NCBI GenBank assembly: GCA_039545355.1 | Contig: BCJJ01000008.1 | Location: 1,413,004-1,477,003, forward strand | Direction of reading: 5' to 3' | Origin: Trichosporon coremiiforme | Lineage: Eukaryota; Basidiomycota; Tremellomycetes; Trichosporonales; Trichosporonaceae | DNA length: 64,000 nt | Shown: piece by piece, positions 10,886 to 21,217 of the stretch | Numbering within the stretch: position 1 is the first letter of the stretch | Layout: every line of letters begins with the position of its first letter | Program-made: the position numbers and the translations under genes | The notes under the pieces: model-generated | Databases searched by the model: none | What the model saw: only the letters and a program-made list of their open reading frames with translations | What the model was told of the DNA's origin: nothing

Positions 10886-13736
10886 TCACGGGCGCCGCAG
10901 GTGGGGAGGACGCCATCTGATCTCGAGGATGTCGAATATCTCCTCCTCCGTGCGGGACGCGACGATTTCGCCCTCGGTTACCTTCTCCGACTGCCTATTC
11001 CGGATCACGTTACGGTACAGCCCGCGCTGGTTGAGGGAGAATCCTCGCTTACGCGCGTAGAGACGCATGCTGCGGTTGAACTGTACAAAGTCAGTGGCAG
11101 GCTCTTCATAACAACTCACGATAGCGTTGCCGGTGAAGTACAAGAGCGCGGCGCCTTTCTGCTCCCACGGAATGGAGAGTATGTCGATGCGCCGGTGCAC
11201 GCCGCCCGGCAGCCGGCACACGCCCATCCACTTGCATTCTAGGTCGTGCCAGTCATTTGGGGCGCCAAGCTAATGTAAGCGCTTGTTGCCAATAGCAGTT
11301 AAGCTTACTGCATGCGTGATGAAATTCTTCTTGGTCAACGCAGCAACAACCTTGCCGATCAACCCCTGGTGCGTCTTGCCGTCAGAGGGGTCGCGCGTTA
11401 TGAGAATATCGATGTCGCCAGAGTTTGCCTCGCCGCGACGGTACGATCCCATGATCTCGACAAAGACCTTGTCGTCGAAGGAAAGCGTTTGGTCACGGAC
11501 AATCTCAAACAACTGGCGGCACTCTTCCCTCGGGATGCGAGAACAGAGATCTTCGTACAGCTCAACGCCTATCTGCATGTGTCAGCGACGCGACGTGCCT
11601 CTAACTACACACCTTCTGGCCCGCTGTTAGGCCAAAGTCCTTGGTACGCAAGTCCTCGATGGAGCGCGCGCCGCGGCCGTACAGCTCGTGAGCACACCTG
11701 CTGCCGACACCATAGACGTCCTGAAACTTGGCAATGGTTCTGGCCTGGTCCGTGTCTTCAAAGTACAGCCGGCCATTGGCTCCCGTCAGGATTTCATCAA
11801 TCTGTTACATCAGCCTGATTGTAACCCGTTATGACCTACGCGCTTCGCCATGGACTCGCCAACAAACCGCAAGTGGCGAATCTGACTACCACTCTTGATT
11901 TGCTCCGGATGACCTGAGGGTAAGGTCGCTTGCACACCTCTACTTACGGCGGATAACACCGGTGACTACATGTCAGTTGAAGACGTGCCTAGGGCTTACC
12001 TCGGGAGTACTGAAGGACTGAGAATTCGTTCTTTCCGGGGGTAGCCTTGTAGATGGCATGAAGTTTGTCAAACTCTTTCGCTAGTGCTTCGTTCGGACCC
12101 TCTTTCCTTCCAGCGCTCGGCTGTCCGCACTTGAACTTGTCGGCACACGGGTTCGGATTGCCCTGGTAGCGTGCCATATCATTGGCGCTGTCGTCCCCTT
12201 CGCTGTCGGCGTCGGTCTGGGGTGAATCAGCTTAACCGGGCGGCTCTATTCACCTCAGCCTCAACTTCTTTAACTTCCCCAGCTTTGATGCCAGTGATCA
12301 GACGGTCCAACGCGTCTTCTTCACCGCTCGCTGGCTGTATCCACCCTGGCCCTGCTGCAACCTGATGATTCGTAGCTAAAGGAGTTTGGTTGCTGCGGGA
12401 TGCGTTGGTGATTGGAACCTGAGGTGGAGGTACCACTGGCGCAGCTGAGGTCGAGAGATTTGGAGCGGTCTTCCTAGGAGCCAATTTCGCCGCATATGCC
12501 AAAGATTGATAAGCTGTGTGGCTGCGTTGAATGTGCTTCGTTAACGGCTCTGACGACTCGGTCTCTGTATCAGACGAGTCGTACTTCCTTGAAATGTTAA
12601 TTGTGATCCAGAGCGCCTCTACAAAGCAAGTCACTCACCTTTTGCCACCCTTAATGGCGCCTGTGAGCTGCTGGGTAATGTCTGACATTCGGCTTCGAAC
12701 TCCCTTCCCAGCAGGCTGCTTAGAAAGCGTAGTGGGCGGGAACGTCAAGAAGGGCGTCACGTCCAGAATTTGTCCCTTCTGGTCAGCCCTCTTTTGACAG
12801 AGCAACTCACAGTCAACTGGCACTGCACAACCCAATTCCACTTCACGCAGACAGTGCCTTCTGGGAGTTCTGACAGTGTCTGCAACCCAAGCTTCTTGGC
12901 GAGACCTGAAGCTGAACTTCCCTGGTCCCAGATGACATGGGTTACTGCTGTGTCGGGCTGGATGACAACAGAACCACCGTATTCAACAATCTGAGATAAG
13001 TCACGATGACATTGGACAATGGAAGACCCACCTTGCTCCACCTAGACTCATGCTTGGTCCCGCATTGAGGTCCCTCGGGAGGCATGCAGAAACGCAAACC
13101 TTTGAAGACCTCTGAACGGGGTGTCGATCGAGTGTTCCGAAGCCCAATGGCACGCCCACGCCCTCTCCCTGTACCTCCTCTTGCCGACTCCTGGCCCACC
13201 CTGTTCACGGCAGCATTGATCTTCAGGTTGAACGCATTGAACTGGTTGGTGATCTTGGTGTATGCCACTTTCTTGAGCATTGAGTCGCCACCCAGGGGCG
13301 CAGGAGTAGCGGGGTCATCACGCTTCCCCCTGCCGACGAACACATCGGATGGAGTCTGTGTGGGAGTTGGAACATTGTCGGGAGTACCGAAGGCAGTTGG
13401 GGGCCGAGTGGAGACTGTCGGTGTAGATTCACAGGCAACAAGAGGAGGTTGAGGCCTAGGAAGAGACTTGGGCACAGGAGGTGTGTCAACGACTGGGGTG
13501 TCAAAGCGAGGTCCTTTGGGAGATCGCCCACCGCTGGGCGTTGTGTTGAGAAGGTTAGTTTCTGCAGTGGGAGGTTGAGCAGTGGGCCCTGCGGAGGCGC
13601 GCTTGTTGCTGCGGACACGGTTCTCGAACTCTTGTTGCTCATCGGGGGAGTCTTGCCACCAGTCAGAGCAGTCCAAGTCGTCCAGCTTGGACCAGAGGTC
13701 GTCACCCCAAGTCTTGAAGGGATCATGCTGACCCAT
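10886..13736 (-). CDS. POL4: DNA polymerase X family (Pol lambda / Pol4-like) with BRCT domain
   Basis: Eleven exons: 13736-13032, 12990-12811, 12778-12639, 12587-12254, 12216-12000, 11965-11948, 11913-11840, 11801-11613, 11572-11309, 11269-11120 and 11080-10886, giving 821 residues. A BRCT domain spans about 215-305 ('TAVTHVIWD', 'VCVKWNWVVQC'). A Ser/Pro-rich linker follows, then the 8-kDa and fingers part (about 470-620; 'LRFVGESMAKRIDEIL'), the palm with the nucleotidyl-transferase motif GSYRRGEANSGDIDIL carrying the two metal-binding Asp, and the thumb with 'RIDIL', 'LLYFTGNA' and 'FNRSMR'. These are diagnostic of Pol lambda and Pol beta relatives. The family fills gaps in base-excision repair and end joining; the BRCT points to end joining (inference). 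Introns are 32-51 bases and exon 6 is an 18-base microexon. It is divergent from the EIF1AD-like gene with 186 bases between start codons. Confidence 0.93.
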
Positions 13737-13922
13737 GCCGGCCTGGGAGCCGCTTGCGGCGGGAATCACTCGTCGTGGTGGGTGTTGTGGTTGAGGGCCA
13801 CACGGGTTGACGGGGCTTTTGTCAACAATGGCTTGTCGGAACCAAATAAAGATAAGCGGTGCGCAAAAGTGGAGGCTGGCTGAGCTTTTCTTGATTCCGC
13901 TCCATCCACCATAAACAACACG

Positions 13923-14399
13923 ATGCCCCGTCTGCAAGCCCGGGATGCCCCCTTCACACCGAGTGAAGCCCCCAAGGATGTTATCATCGTTCGCCTGGGC
14001 GCTCCAACGGGGTCGAACAACTTCAACTCTACCGGCACGGATGGTATCGAGCGTCTCGTGGAGCTGCCCGCCAAGGTCCGGAAGATGACGCGGGCGTCAC
14101 GGGGGATGTTTGCGTTCGTGCAGTTGTTCGAGCAGTCAGACTCGCGTCTTGCTGGAGAGGTGATTCATGTTATCTCCCCCCAGGAGATCAAGACCTGGCG
14201 AAAGGCCGGGGAGTGGTGAGCTCAGCGCAGTCTTGTTTGGCTAACGTATCACAGGCCCTCCGTTCTTGACACGCAACAGCAGTCGCAGCAGAAGACTGAT
14301 GATAACGATGAGCTGCCGGAGAACCCCAACCGCAGACGACAGGCTGAGACGGACTCTGAGGCCGATAGCTCCGAGGAGGAGAGCTCTGACGAAGAGTGA
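13923..14399 (+). CDS. EIF1AD-like S1/eIF1A-fold protein
   Basis: Exons 13923-14215 and 14255-14399 (intron 39 bases, CTAAC branch site) give 145 residues. Residues about 18-95 look like the eIF1A-type OB fold of EIF1AD: 'VIIVRLGAPTGSNNF', 'RLVELPAKVRKMTRASRG', then 'AGEVIHVISPQEIKTWRKAGEWP', which matches the family's pattern of 'FLVSMPxKxRK', 'GD' and 'LxxxGxWP'. A Gln-rich segment and an acidic Ser tail follow, also typical of EIF1AD. In animals EIF1AD is a nuclear RNA-binding protein involved in late small-subunit ribosome maturation; the fungal role here is inferred. It shares a 186-base divergent promoter region with the DNA polymerase X gene. Confidence 0.75.
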
Positions 14400-14536
14400 C
14401 CAAGCCCATCCGCACAACACAGCCCGCATGACATCAGCATCATCACACCAATTCCGCTTGCCGGATCACTCTACACTGTACAATGAACCCAGCAGCCGTG
14501 TTCGCGGTCACAACAGTGCTAATGGCATCAGAGCCG

Positions 14537-14595
14537 ACGGGATCACACTGGATCACACCGGATCACACCGGATCACGGCGACTGAGGATCACTGA
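14537..14595 (+). repeat. Short tandem repeat of a GGATCACACC-like 10-mer
   Basis: About three and a half imperfect copies of GGATCACACY in a row, then a degenerate GGATCAC, just downstream of the EIF1AD-like gene and upstream of the larger tandem array. No function evident. Confidence 0.65.
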
Positions 14596-14629
14596 TCTCT
14601 AGTGTGCGGAGCTTGAGACGGTGATAGTA

Positions 14630-15140
14630 ATTGCATCAACGTCAGCTTCCGCCCCCAGCTAGTCTGCACCGCCGAGCATTCACTACAGATAGCAAAGACC
14701 GTAGCGCGCTGCGATAGGAACGGTCGAAGACAGGAAGACTGATGGGGCCCGACGAGCTCGACGAATCCCGTGAGGACTCACCTCCTTGTGAGGCGTCCGC
14801 GTGCGTCATCGTCACCTCCTCGCACAGCTAGCATGCACCGCCGAGAATTCATCGCAGATCTCAGAGCTTGCAGCGTGCTGCGATAGTGAAGCAGGACAAG
14901 ATAAGAGGGGAAGGCCGATGAGGTCCGACGAGCACACCACCGCTAATGGCAAAAACTCACGAATTCACTCAGTTGTGGATGTAGTTGTGTCAGCGTTAGC
15001 ACCTCGCAGCCACTATGCACCGCCGAGCATTCAGCACAGATCTCAGAGCCCGTAGTGCGCTGCGATAGCGAAGGCAGGAGGATAGGAGGGCCGAAGCGGC
15101 CCGACGGAGTCTATCGCCACACGGCGAGGACCTGACCACT
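14630..15140. repeat. Degenerate three-unit tandem array, period about 170-182 bases
   Basis: A core of about 52 bases recurs at 14666-14718, 14835-14886 and 15017-15068. Each begins GCACCGCCGAG, continues with an ATTCA...CAGAT segment and ends with GCTGCGATAG. The starts are 169 and 182 bases apart. Weaker similarity extends to either side: a GTCA-rich lead-in ending near a CGCAGC or AGCTAG block, and a trailing CCGACGAG-like block followed by a CTTGTG/TTGTGG motif. The units are therefore contiguous and diverged. I see no open frame or transposon ends. It could be an old satellite-like local duplication or a decayed regulatory array. Confidence 0.7.
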
Positions 15141-16080
15141 TGTGGCAACCCGCGGAATCTGCAACAAAAAGTCTTTAAGCACACCGACAACTCTTCGACA
15201 TGACCCCTTCGACCCGACCTCTTCGACTCCTCACCCATGCATGGAAGCAACATTGCACAAGAGCATGCATGCATGTTGTGTTTGCTTGCTTGCGTGTGTG
15301 TGTTGCGGCCAGATCTCTGCACTGACTGGGTGAAGCGCTAACTTGGGCTTGGCGCCGAACCTGGACCCTTCCGGCCGTGGTCGCGACTTCCCTCGATAAC
15401 ACCAAACCCTTCCGCGGTGCTGCTCGCGGTATTCGCAGTGCCCTCGAGAATACCCCGCTGATCACTCAGCTATGCCTTCTGTGTTCACGGCCCCCACTTA
15501 CTGGTCACAGCGGGGGTCCTGTAAGATATATCATGGACCGTTTTGCCTTGTTGAGAAATCCCCCTACAACTCTGCTCTTCTCACCACCCACAACTACCTT
15601 CACCGGTCAAGATGTCGCTCTCCTTTGTTACCCGTTTTCCAGTGGATCAAGGCCAAGGTCGCGGACCAGCTGGTGAACAAGGTCAACTGTGACTTACAAC
15701 GTCTTCAGTGGTCTCTGGGAAGGTCCTCCAGACCTGGGGAGCTCGTTGTCTGAGGGCGCTGGACCGACGAGAACGGGTGGCAAACAATGTTTGGTTGTCT
15801 GCGCAGCCTCTACAGTCGACTGCACCCCAGTCGTCGCCGCGAGTAGCTTGTGGTGTCATCGCTGTCGAGTTGGCCGCCTGGAGTACGTTGGCTGGTGGCA
15901 ACACCAGGTCCAGCGGTGGCGAAGCCAGGTCGCGACTCAACCTCCACCAGGCCACAGCCTACGCCTGTAGTACGTTTCCGCAGCATGCGTCCGCTTCTCG
16001 CAGCATACGCGCGCCTCTACTGCATGCTACATGCATTCCCGTTTGCCTGCGGCGAGAATCCAACGATGCATCTATCTATC
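15141..16080. other. Intergenic, no supported gene
   Basis: Nothing with a recognisable domain. Fragments such as 'QWIKAKVADQLVNK' near 15640 read protein-like but cannot be joined into a convincing gene. The right part is the 3' flank of ELP3. Confidence 0.5.
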
Positions 16081-17799
16081 TTACAAGTCCTTGACCATGT
16101 ACGGTCCATCGAGCCAGTATCCAAACCTCCTGTAGTAGTCTCTCGTGCCGACACCGGAGATGACAGCGATGCGAGTGCTGCCGTGCTCGTCGCGCGCAAT
16201 CCTCTCCGCCTCCTCCATGAGCAGCGTGCCGATGCCCTGGTGCTGGAACTTCTTGGGATCGCGGCTATGCACGGGCGCGGCGGTTCCGTAGACATGGAGC
16301 TCGCGCACGAGCGAACAGCCGCCAGGCATGCCGACGAGCTCCTTGCGGAACGTGCCCTCCTCGGAACACTTGCGCAGCCTCAGCAGGCCAACGAGAATGT
16401 CCTGCTCTGGGTCCTCGTACGAGAGGAACGTCTCCCAGCCTCCATTCGCCGTGTAGTCGCGCCGGAGCAGCTCGAGGTCCTGCGGTCGGATGCGGTTGTG
16501 GATCTCGTGCAGGCCCACCTCGCGGTATCGCACGTCGCGGCACTCGGCGCCGAAGTCGCGCATACGCGCCAAAGCCAGTTCGCGGAGATTACCGTTCTCA
16601 ACGCCTGACGAGACGAGGGGCATCGGGATATCACTGGATGTCAGCTAGAGCACTTACACACCTGTGCAACAAAGAGAAAGGAGAACTTACCGCTGCACTC
16701 GGTACACACGGGTCCAGGGCGGGACGAGAGCCATGATGCGCGCGACGATGTCGACGAGCTGGTTGGGCGGGTAGTTCTTGTACTTGCCGGTGCGCCAGAG
16801 TTCGTACAATCCCGTGCCGCGGATGACAAGGGTGGGGTACAGCTTGAGTCCGTCAGATCGGAATGCGGGGTTCTCGAAGAACTCCTGGAACTGCCAGATG
16901 TCCCTCTCGACGCCGCAGTTGGGAAGGTCGGGCATCATGTGGGCGACAATCTTGTACCCAGCATCCTTGGACATGTGGAACGACTCGGAGACGGCGCGCA
17001 CAGTGTGTCCACGGTTCGTGTCGCGCGCGACGTCCTCGTACACGCTCTGCACGCCAATCTCCAGTCGCGTGCACCCGTACCGCAGCATCTGGCTCAGGTG
17101 CGGCTTGAGGCAGTAGTCGGGACGCGTCTCGATCGTGATGCCGACGCACTTGGTGCGGCCCTGCTCTGAGAACCGGACCGCCTCGTCTACATCCTCTGCC
17201 GTGGCACCCGAGAGCGCGTTGTGAAGTCCCGCAATGAACCGGTGCCGGTAGTCCTCAGGCATACTCATGAATGTGCCGCCCATGATGATGATCTCGACCT
17301 TGTCGACCGAGTGGCCGAGTGAGCGCAGCTGGTCGACACGCCCTCGCGCCTGGTCGTACGGATCGTACCGTCCGCGAATCGCGCGCATACTTGTGGGCTC
17401 GTAGCCGGTATACGACTGAGTCGAGTACTCGAAGTCGGAGTCGGGGCCGCCGGGGCAGTATACGCAAATGTTGCCCGTCATGGCGACGTGCGGGCAGCGG
17501 TGCGGCTTGCACATGACGGCGACGACAGCCACACCGCTCGCTGTTCGCACGGGCTTGGCGCGCAGCCAGCCACGCAGCCGGTCCTTCCACTCATCGGGCA
17601 CCGCGGCCAACACGTCCGTCAGACGCGGGGTAGCACTCAGCTTATACTTCCGCGAGTACTTATTGCGCAGCGAGAAGAGGTCGGGCGCCTTGACGGGGTC
17701 GGTCGACGAGGACGCGGCCTCGTGCGTCTCGATCAGCTCGCGCACAATCGCAGACACCGCGAGGAGGTGCAGCTCGGCCTGCGAGTTCTGCGCAATCAT
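16081..17799 (-). CDS. ELP3: Elongator catalytic subunit ELP3 (radical SAM / acetyltransferase)
   Basis: Exons 17799-16691 and 16633-16081 (intron 57 bases, CTGAC branch site) give 553 residues, the usual ELP3 length. The N-terminal radical-SAM half shows the iron-sulfur Cys set as '[17 protein letters not shown]', then '[13 protein letters not shown]', '[13 protein letters not shown]', '[11 protein letters not shown]' and '[13 protein letters not shown]'. The C-terminal GNAT half has 'LVRELHVYG' and the acetyl-CoA site '[17 protein letters not shown]', ending '[13 protein letters not shown]'. ELP3 installs cm5U34-type modifications on tRNA wobble uridines as part of the six-subunit Elongator. 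All catalytic landmarks are present, so the gene looks intact. It is divergent from TAF9, with about 410 bases between. Confidence 0.97.
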
Positions 17800-18210
17800 G
17801 GTGACAGGGGATGTGGGTGGAGGGCGTGGAGGGAGGTCTGTCGAGGGGAGGAGGACAGGTTTGAAGTTGAGGTTGAAGAGTTCAAAGTCGCCTTCAGAAT
17901 CGGGCTTCGAGCTGCGTCAAGAGCGGGACGCTTTCGGTGTCGAGATACTTCAGATTACCGCGAGTAAGAGGTCCTTATGGAGGGAGGGCTCGAGGGTGTA
18001 GTCACTCGTTGAAACTCTTTGGGTGTGCGAAAACGAGTGCCCTGGGTGGCAAATCTATCTGGCTCCGCTTGTAATGGAGACCCTTTCTAAATTAGCTGCG
18101 GTGGATTAGAAAACCCACGTGGTGTACCTAATACACTCTAGGGTCTGGTCCCGCAACAACGGCGAACGCTCGCTTTGTTGGTGTGCTCATCTTTCAGCTC
18201 GTCTCCGTCG

Positions 18211-18968
18211 ATGTCGGCCGCACCATCCACAATGAAGAATGCGTCAAAGACCAGTGAGTCTCCATCAGCGTAGCTACGCGTCCATGAAATGACAAGCTGA
18301 CATCAGTCCCCCGCGATGGCCGGTTGCTCGCGCTGATCCTCGCTTCCAAGGGCATCCAGGACGCAGACGAGCGCGTGATCCACCAGCTGCTCGACTTCGC
18401 GTATCGTGAGTCTTGACTCAATAAACTTGAGGTTGGTTAGAGAGGAGCTGACCGCCAGGATACACCGGTGACGTACTGCAGCAGGCGCAGGCACTGGCCG
18501 ACCACGCCGCTCGAGCAGGCCCGGGCAAGATTGAGAAGGAGGACGTCGAGCTCGCCATCCAGCTCCGGCGGCGGCACGAGTTCGTGGAAGCGCCCCCGAG
18601 AGATGTAAGTCATATTTAGCTAGCGCGAGTCGACTCAAGCTGACGCGAAGTACCTCGTGAACCTCGCGCACGAGCTGAACAGTCAGCCTTTGCCACCGCT
18701 GCCAGAGTCATTCGAGGTCGTGCGTCTTCCTCCGCCCGCTCAGCGCCTGACGGAGGTCACCTTCGACCTTGTGCCGGAGACAGCTGCTCTCAGCGACGAC
18801 GATTTGCGCTCCGACTCGGAGAGCGAGAGCGACGACGACGCAGATGGCGATGAGGAGGAGCCGCAGGGCGACGCGGATGGCGACGAGGAGGCAGACGGTG
18901 AGGATGAGGAGATGGAGGAGGTCGTCGCCGAGCCGGAGCGCGAGGTCGACGAGGACTACGACGCATGA
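18211..18968 (+). CDS. TAF9: TAF9-like TFIID/SAGA histone-fold subunit
   Basis: Exons 18211-18253, 18307-18405, 18459-18604 and 18651-18968 give 201 residues. The histone-fold domain covers residues about 15-85: 'IPRDGRLLALILASKGI', 'RVIHQLLDFAYRYTGDVLQQAQALADHA' and 'KEDVELAIQLRR'. It is followed by the conserved 'APPRDYLVNLAHELNSQPLPPL', the segment that in TAF9 reads PPPRDFLLxxAxxxN-x-PLP. The C-terminus is a long acidic Asp/Glu tail. TAF9 pairs with TAF6 in TFIID and in SAGA. Introns are 45-53 bases with CTGAC branch sites, and each junction keeps the family alignment. It converges with the J-protein gene, with about 70 bases between stop codons. Confidence 0.9.
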
Positions 18969-19037
18969 GTGCAGCAAGGAGAGGCTTCTAGACTATGTAC
19001 CAATACATATGTAATTTGATCTACACCATCTACTGTT

Positions 19038-20594
19038 CTATGAGAGATACCGCTCGACGACCTCGGCGCCCTCGTCGAGCGCTATGTCATCCAGCGGCCC
19101 GGGAAGCTGGACGTTGTTCCCTTCCTGACGCGACGCCCACGACGGGCCAGGCATCTGCACCTCAAACTTGATGACGAGGTCGCCCTTCCCCCCGCCGCGA
19201 ATCGGCATGCCCTCGCCGCGTATCCTCGCCTCGTCGCCGTGCTTGATGACGCGCTCGCCGCGCTGGCTCACGATGCGAATGCCTCGTCCATCGAGGTGCT
19301 TCACGACGACACGGCTCATTCCCAGCAGCGCCTCGGACAGCGAAATCGGCACCGTCACGCGCAGGTCCTGCGGGTACATCGGGTTGCGGGAGAAGGTGCC
19401 ATGACCGGCAATGTTGATGTGGAAGATGACATCTCCTGGCGGCACGTCTGGCTCCTCGTCGCCCTCGCCGCGCAGAGCGATGCGTTCTCCGTCCTCCGTT
19501 CCCGGGTCGATCATGAACTCCACGCGCTTCTTCTCCTTCCGCACCTTCTTGCCTTCGCACTTCTTGCAGCGGTCCTTGTCGCGGATGTGCTGGCCCGTGC
19601 CGTCACAGTCCGGACACGGAGAGCGCACCTTGCCAACGATGCCAGGGGCGAGCTGATGTCAGCTCGGCATAACTCGCAAGAGAATTATTAATACTCACAT
19701 GACGGTCGGCGAAAACGATGCCCTTGCCCTCACACCTGCCGCACGTGGTCATCTTCTTGCCCTCACGTCCACCACGTCTGACGTTAGCTACCACACGTAC
19801 TGCCCAGCTTGACTTACCCCTTGCAGTGCTTGCAGACGCGGTCGCGCTGCAGCATCATGATGACCTTCTTGCCTTTGTACGCCTCCTCAAGCGAGATCTT
19901 GTACTCGATGTTTGTGACATGTCCTCGCCGAGGTCGCGGGCCAGGTCCCGCTGGGTCAAAGGCGAAGGATCCACCAAAGCCACCCATTCCACCGAACATC
20001 TCGTTGAACAGGTCATCCGGCGTACCGCCGCCTCGGGGAGCGCCATCTGGTCCGTACTGGTCGTATGTTGCTCGCTGCGCTGTTAGCTCCTCTCAGGGAA
20101 GACACCGCGCTGGTCGCCGCATCGACCGCTTTGCTTGTACGAGCGCCATTGAGCCCGCACCAGCAGCTCCCCAAGAGCAATGCGGTCAACATAGCTCTCT
20201 AAGACAGTCGAACACAACATGCGCGCTGCGAACTCCATCTCCGAGCACACCTTCCCCGATACTCACTTCGTTAGGGTCTATTAATGTCTCGTAAGCCTGA
20301 CCGATGGCCTGGAAAGTCTCGTGAGCAGTCGGGTCGTCCGGGTTCTTGTCCTGCAATCTGTTAGCAACGACCAAGTACCCAACATGACTGTTGCTGCCTT
20401 GTCGAGTTGGAGACAGCGGGTGGCAACTCAGGTGCCGACTCACGGGGTGATGCTTCATGGCCTTCTTCTTGTAAGCCTTTTTGATCTCAGCCGAGGTTGC
20501 CTCGACGTGGACCTCGAGAAGGTCATAGTAGAGGGTATCAGCAACCACTGAGTGTCAGCTTTCATGCTGTGACTGTAGGGCAGCGCAGCTCACT
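19038..20594 (-). CDS. Class A J-protein (DnaJ/Hsp40, Ydj1/DNAJA type)
   Basis: Exons 20594 (one base), 20547-20444, 20350-20267, 20074-19818, 19777-19699 and 19652-19038, giving 379 residues. The start codon is split: the A comes from the first exon and TG from the second, across a 46-base intron with a GCTGAC branch site. No ATG lies in frame upstream. The J domain (about 1-65) carries KHHPDKN, with the HPD triad interrupted by an intron. A short Gly-rich region and four zinc-finger motifs follow (CKHCKGRG, CGRCEGKG, CPDCDGTG, CKKCEGKK), then the beta-sandwich substrate-binding domains. The family delivers unfolded clients to Hsp70. The C-terminus ends ERYLS, without the CaaX farnesylation box of Ydj1, so it is more likely an Xdj1-like or nuclear/cytosolic paralogue (inference). 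Confidence 0.92.
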
Positions 20595-21217
20595 GGTGAT
20601 ATCTTTGTGGTCGACGGCAATGTTGCGACACAGGGAAGGACCTCCGATGATGCAGGCGGCTCAAGATTTGAGGATTGAGGAAAAATCGGGTAAAACCCCA
20701 GGCGGGGCTCCGGAGGGACGAGCGATCAAGCTCAGCCAGGGGTCACAGGGCGCACTGGGCGCGCGTGATACGTGTTTGAATTGGAAGTAATCAACACGCG
20801 AAGCAATTACAACGCGTTTGTAATTGGGGGTGTTGACAGTATGGGCCTCGTACCTGGACTATTAATAAGATCCCGCTGCAACGTAAGGTGCCATCCATCG
20901 TGAACCATCGCAGGGCGAGACCTCCCTCGCGCTCAAGGTGTAGGGCCCATCCAGCGCTTATTCCAGTACTCGACTTTCTACTTTTCCTTTTGCTCACCTG
21001 TCTTGTCTGCTTCCTCCCTTTCTCTCATTAAGAACGATACGACCCAACGAAACGTACCCCAAGGCGAATTAGACCGTTAGAACAGCTGGAAACGACCACT
21101 GCACGACCTCCCGCTTCCCTTCCCTCCACTCCCTCCCTTGCTGTGAGCTCGCTGCCACAGCACCCCTAACCTTGTGAGCCGTTTCTCGGTTGCGACCTCG
21201 CAGGCGCCGCCAGCAAC

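Noticed and set aside
15472..15753. Possible small gene encoding a QWIKAKVADQLVNK segment
   Set aside because: Looks briefly like a small mitochondrial membrane protein, but no start, splice sites or following exon could be joined convincingly.
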